Below, piece by piece: positions 62,706 through 64,000 of a stretch of DNA of 64,000 nt (position 1 is its first letter; each line of letters opens with the position of its first letter). The stretch is from Lutjanus erythropterus. Lineage: Eukaryota; Chordata; Actinopteri; Lutjaniformes; Lutjanidae. The position numbers were made by a program, and so were the translations under genes. The stretch is from the NCBI GenBank assembly GCA_020091685.1, contig CM034604.1, positions 2,077,828 through 2,141,827 of the forward strand, written 5' to 3'. The notes under the pieces were generated by a model, which searched no databases, was not told the origin of the DNA, and saw only the letters and a program-made list of their open reading frames with translations.

Positions 62706-62789
62706 ATCACCTTGAAAATCTGCATGCATCGCACTGACACTGCCCTGGATGAGCAGCACAGACTGAATATCAGTGTGCACAATGAAAAG
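62706..62789 (+). CDS. Exon candidate, 84 bp, unknown gene
   Basis: This block has a good polypyrimidine tract and acceptor (TTTCCAAACTGACTGTCCAC then TCACAG) and donor AAG|GTAAAT. Between them are exactly 28 codons, phase 0 at both ends, open in only one frame: ITLKICMHRTDTALDEQH, then RLNISVHNEK. The mixed composition is protein-like. I do not recognise the family and see no partner exon nearby, so it could be one exon of a gene with long introns or a chance arrangement. Confidence 0.3.
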
Positions 62790-64000
62790 GTAAATGAAAA
62801 CAGGGAGATGTTAAAAAGCCTCAATGATGTGACTTGTTACATCACTAAACATCATAATTTCCCAACATTTTCTGTCACAGTGACTCTCTCTTCATCGGTG
62901 TTTATTGTGTTGTATTAGTGTGCAGTGTGTGAACACAATGCAAGCAAGATATGTCCATTTATTAGATTTGACTGTGCATTAGCTTTTCTTTACTTTGCAA
63001 TAGATCCTAGATTTGTTGATTTATGGTCTAAATAATGTGGATTATATTCTGTTGATCCAAGTGTATTATGAACTTGGCCTGCTGTGTTAATTTAATGTAG
63101 ATATCACACATTAATATGTCACTGCCTACACAGTCAACAATCTGCTTCTTACTCAAATAACATGTTCGATATCCTTTCACTAAAGCAATCTGAGACTTGT
63201 GTTTCTCTGTCCTTGACAAAGACGCATTATGTTTTCTGTGACAAACGTACTGTATAGCCTTCTGTAGGTGAAATCTATATCAGATATAAAGAAAAGCTAA
63301 TGTTGTGTTAAAAATCCCCAATATAAAATGTAGGACAGTAAACAAAAGTAAAGAAAAAGCTTTTATGCGACTTGTAACAAACAGCTTTGTCTTCTTTCAA
63401 CTTGGACTTTCACCTTCTCCACCTCATTAAATAGCCTTCCTTCAATGCCTGCACCTTACACCCCACACTTTGATTACACATTCTTTACTTCCCCTTCAAC
63501 AAGTCTTCAATCCTTTTGTTTGCCTGTTATTGGGGTGGATTTTAATAAGCTTCTCAGAGAGACACTGAGGTTCATGCTAACTCAAAAACCTTCTGGCCTG
63601 TTGAGCCCAGATTTGGATTTATTTCAGAGAAAATCCACACATAATAAAGATCCATATAAATAAACTGCATGTTGGTATGATTGACAAGGACACATGTCTT
63701 ATTTTGAACTGTGATCTTTCAACAATTACACAACATCATGTAAAAAAAATAACTGATTGGAGTATATTTCCTTGACATATCTTTTGAAGGTTAACTAAGT
63801 CACCTCTTTGCTTTGCATATGATCAGCTCCCACAGGAAGCAGCCAATGAATGACACAGACAGGATGTGTATTGATAGTAGCTCTGATTCCCCTGGTGGGT
63901 GTCTACACATGAATGCAAGGCACATCTAAATATAACCTACTCCTTTCCCTATACAGATGGTTGGCAGCGAAACACCAAATCGCAGGGCTTCAAAGCTCAT
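62790..64000. other. Noncoding to the window end
   Basis: AT-rich with no second exon to pair with the 62.7-kb candidate. A 72-codon frame at 63445 has no recognised domain. Confidence 0.45.

Overview
The window looks like gene-poor, AT-leaning nuclear DNA of a ray-finned (probably perciform) fish. Evidence: decayed exons that read as STAT1, two kinds of tRNA-derived SINE including one with the V-SINE layout, L2/CR1-type LINE remains, Tc1 and mariner/IS630 transposon remains, TTAA-flanked MITEs, and many short dispersed repeats of the sort that fill teleost introns and intergenic DNA. No long open frame has the look of a gene; the longest frames (about 200 and 180 codons) are a chance frame and a minisatellite. 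I saw no rRNA gene, intact tRNA gene, CRISPR array, retrovirus or other capsid- or envelope-bearing element.

Layout: 1-7.4 kb is noncoding with a MITE at about 2.9 kb and a possible conserved block at 6.5-7.0 kb. 7.4-9.6 kb holds an L2-type LINE remnant interrupted by microsatellites and a TTAA-type element that carries a small basic open frame. 12.0-13.1 kb is a Tc1-like element cut short by another repeat. 19.1 kb has an unidentified exon-like block. 21.8-23.5 kb has a local duplication, a SINE piece and a MITE with long terminal inverted repeats. 24.2-25.5 kb has an 87-nt imperfect hairpin and a LINE reverse-transcriptase remnant. 25.95-26.17 kb is a short-period satellite. 28.6-30.5 kb is a candidate 1.9-kb composite with inverted ends and a 469-bp internal duplication. 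33.7-35.7 kb is a GC- and CpG-richer, regulatory-looking stretch with two RFX-type X-boxes, a CRE and G-runs. 38.8-39.1 kb is the 3' tail of a mariner/IS630 element.

The only recognisable host gene is on the minus strand at 43.67-45.39 kb: six exons covering the end of the DNA-binding domain, the linker and the SH2 domain of STAT1. Introns and splice sites remain, but there is one in-frame stop and two single-base deletions, and neither the N-terminal half nor the C-terminal phosphotyrosine/transactivation exons could be found. The simplest reading is an unprocessed, partial STAT1 pseudogene; poor sequence quality is the main alternative.

45.6-54.2 kb holds duplicated blocks, MITE-like sequence, a striking 53-bp minisatellite (49.48-49.77 kb), a tRNA-derived SINE and further repeats. 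54.9-55.3 kb is an AT-rich short-period satellite with a SINE inserted in it and flanked by a 13-bp target duplication. 58.48-58.84 kb is a near full-length V-SINE. A well-formed 84-bp exon candidate of unknown identity sits at 62.7 kb. Nothing here adds up to a multi-gene system; the most useful leads are the STAT1 remnant, the repeat architecture and several possible conserved regulatory blocks.
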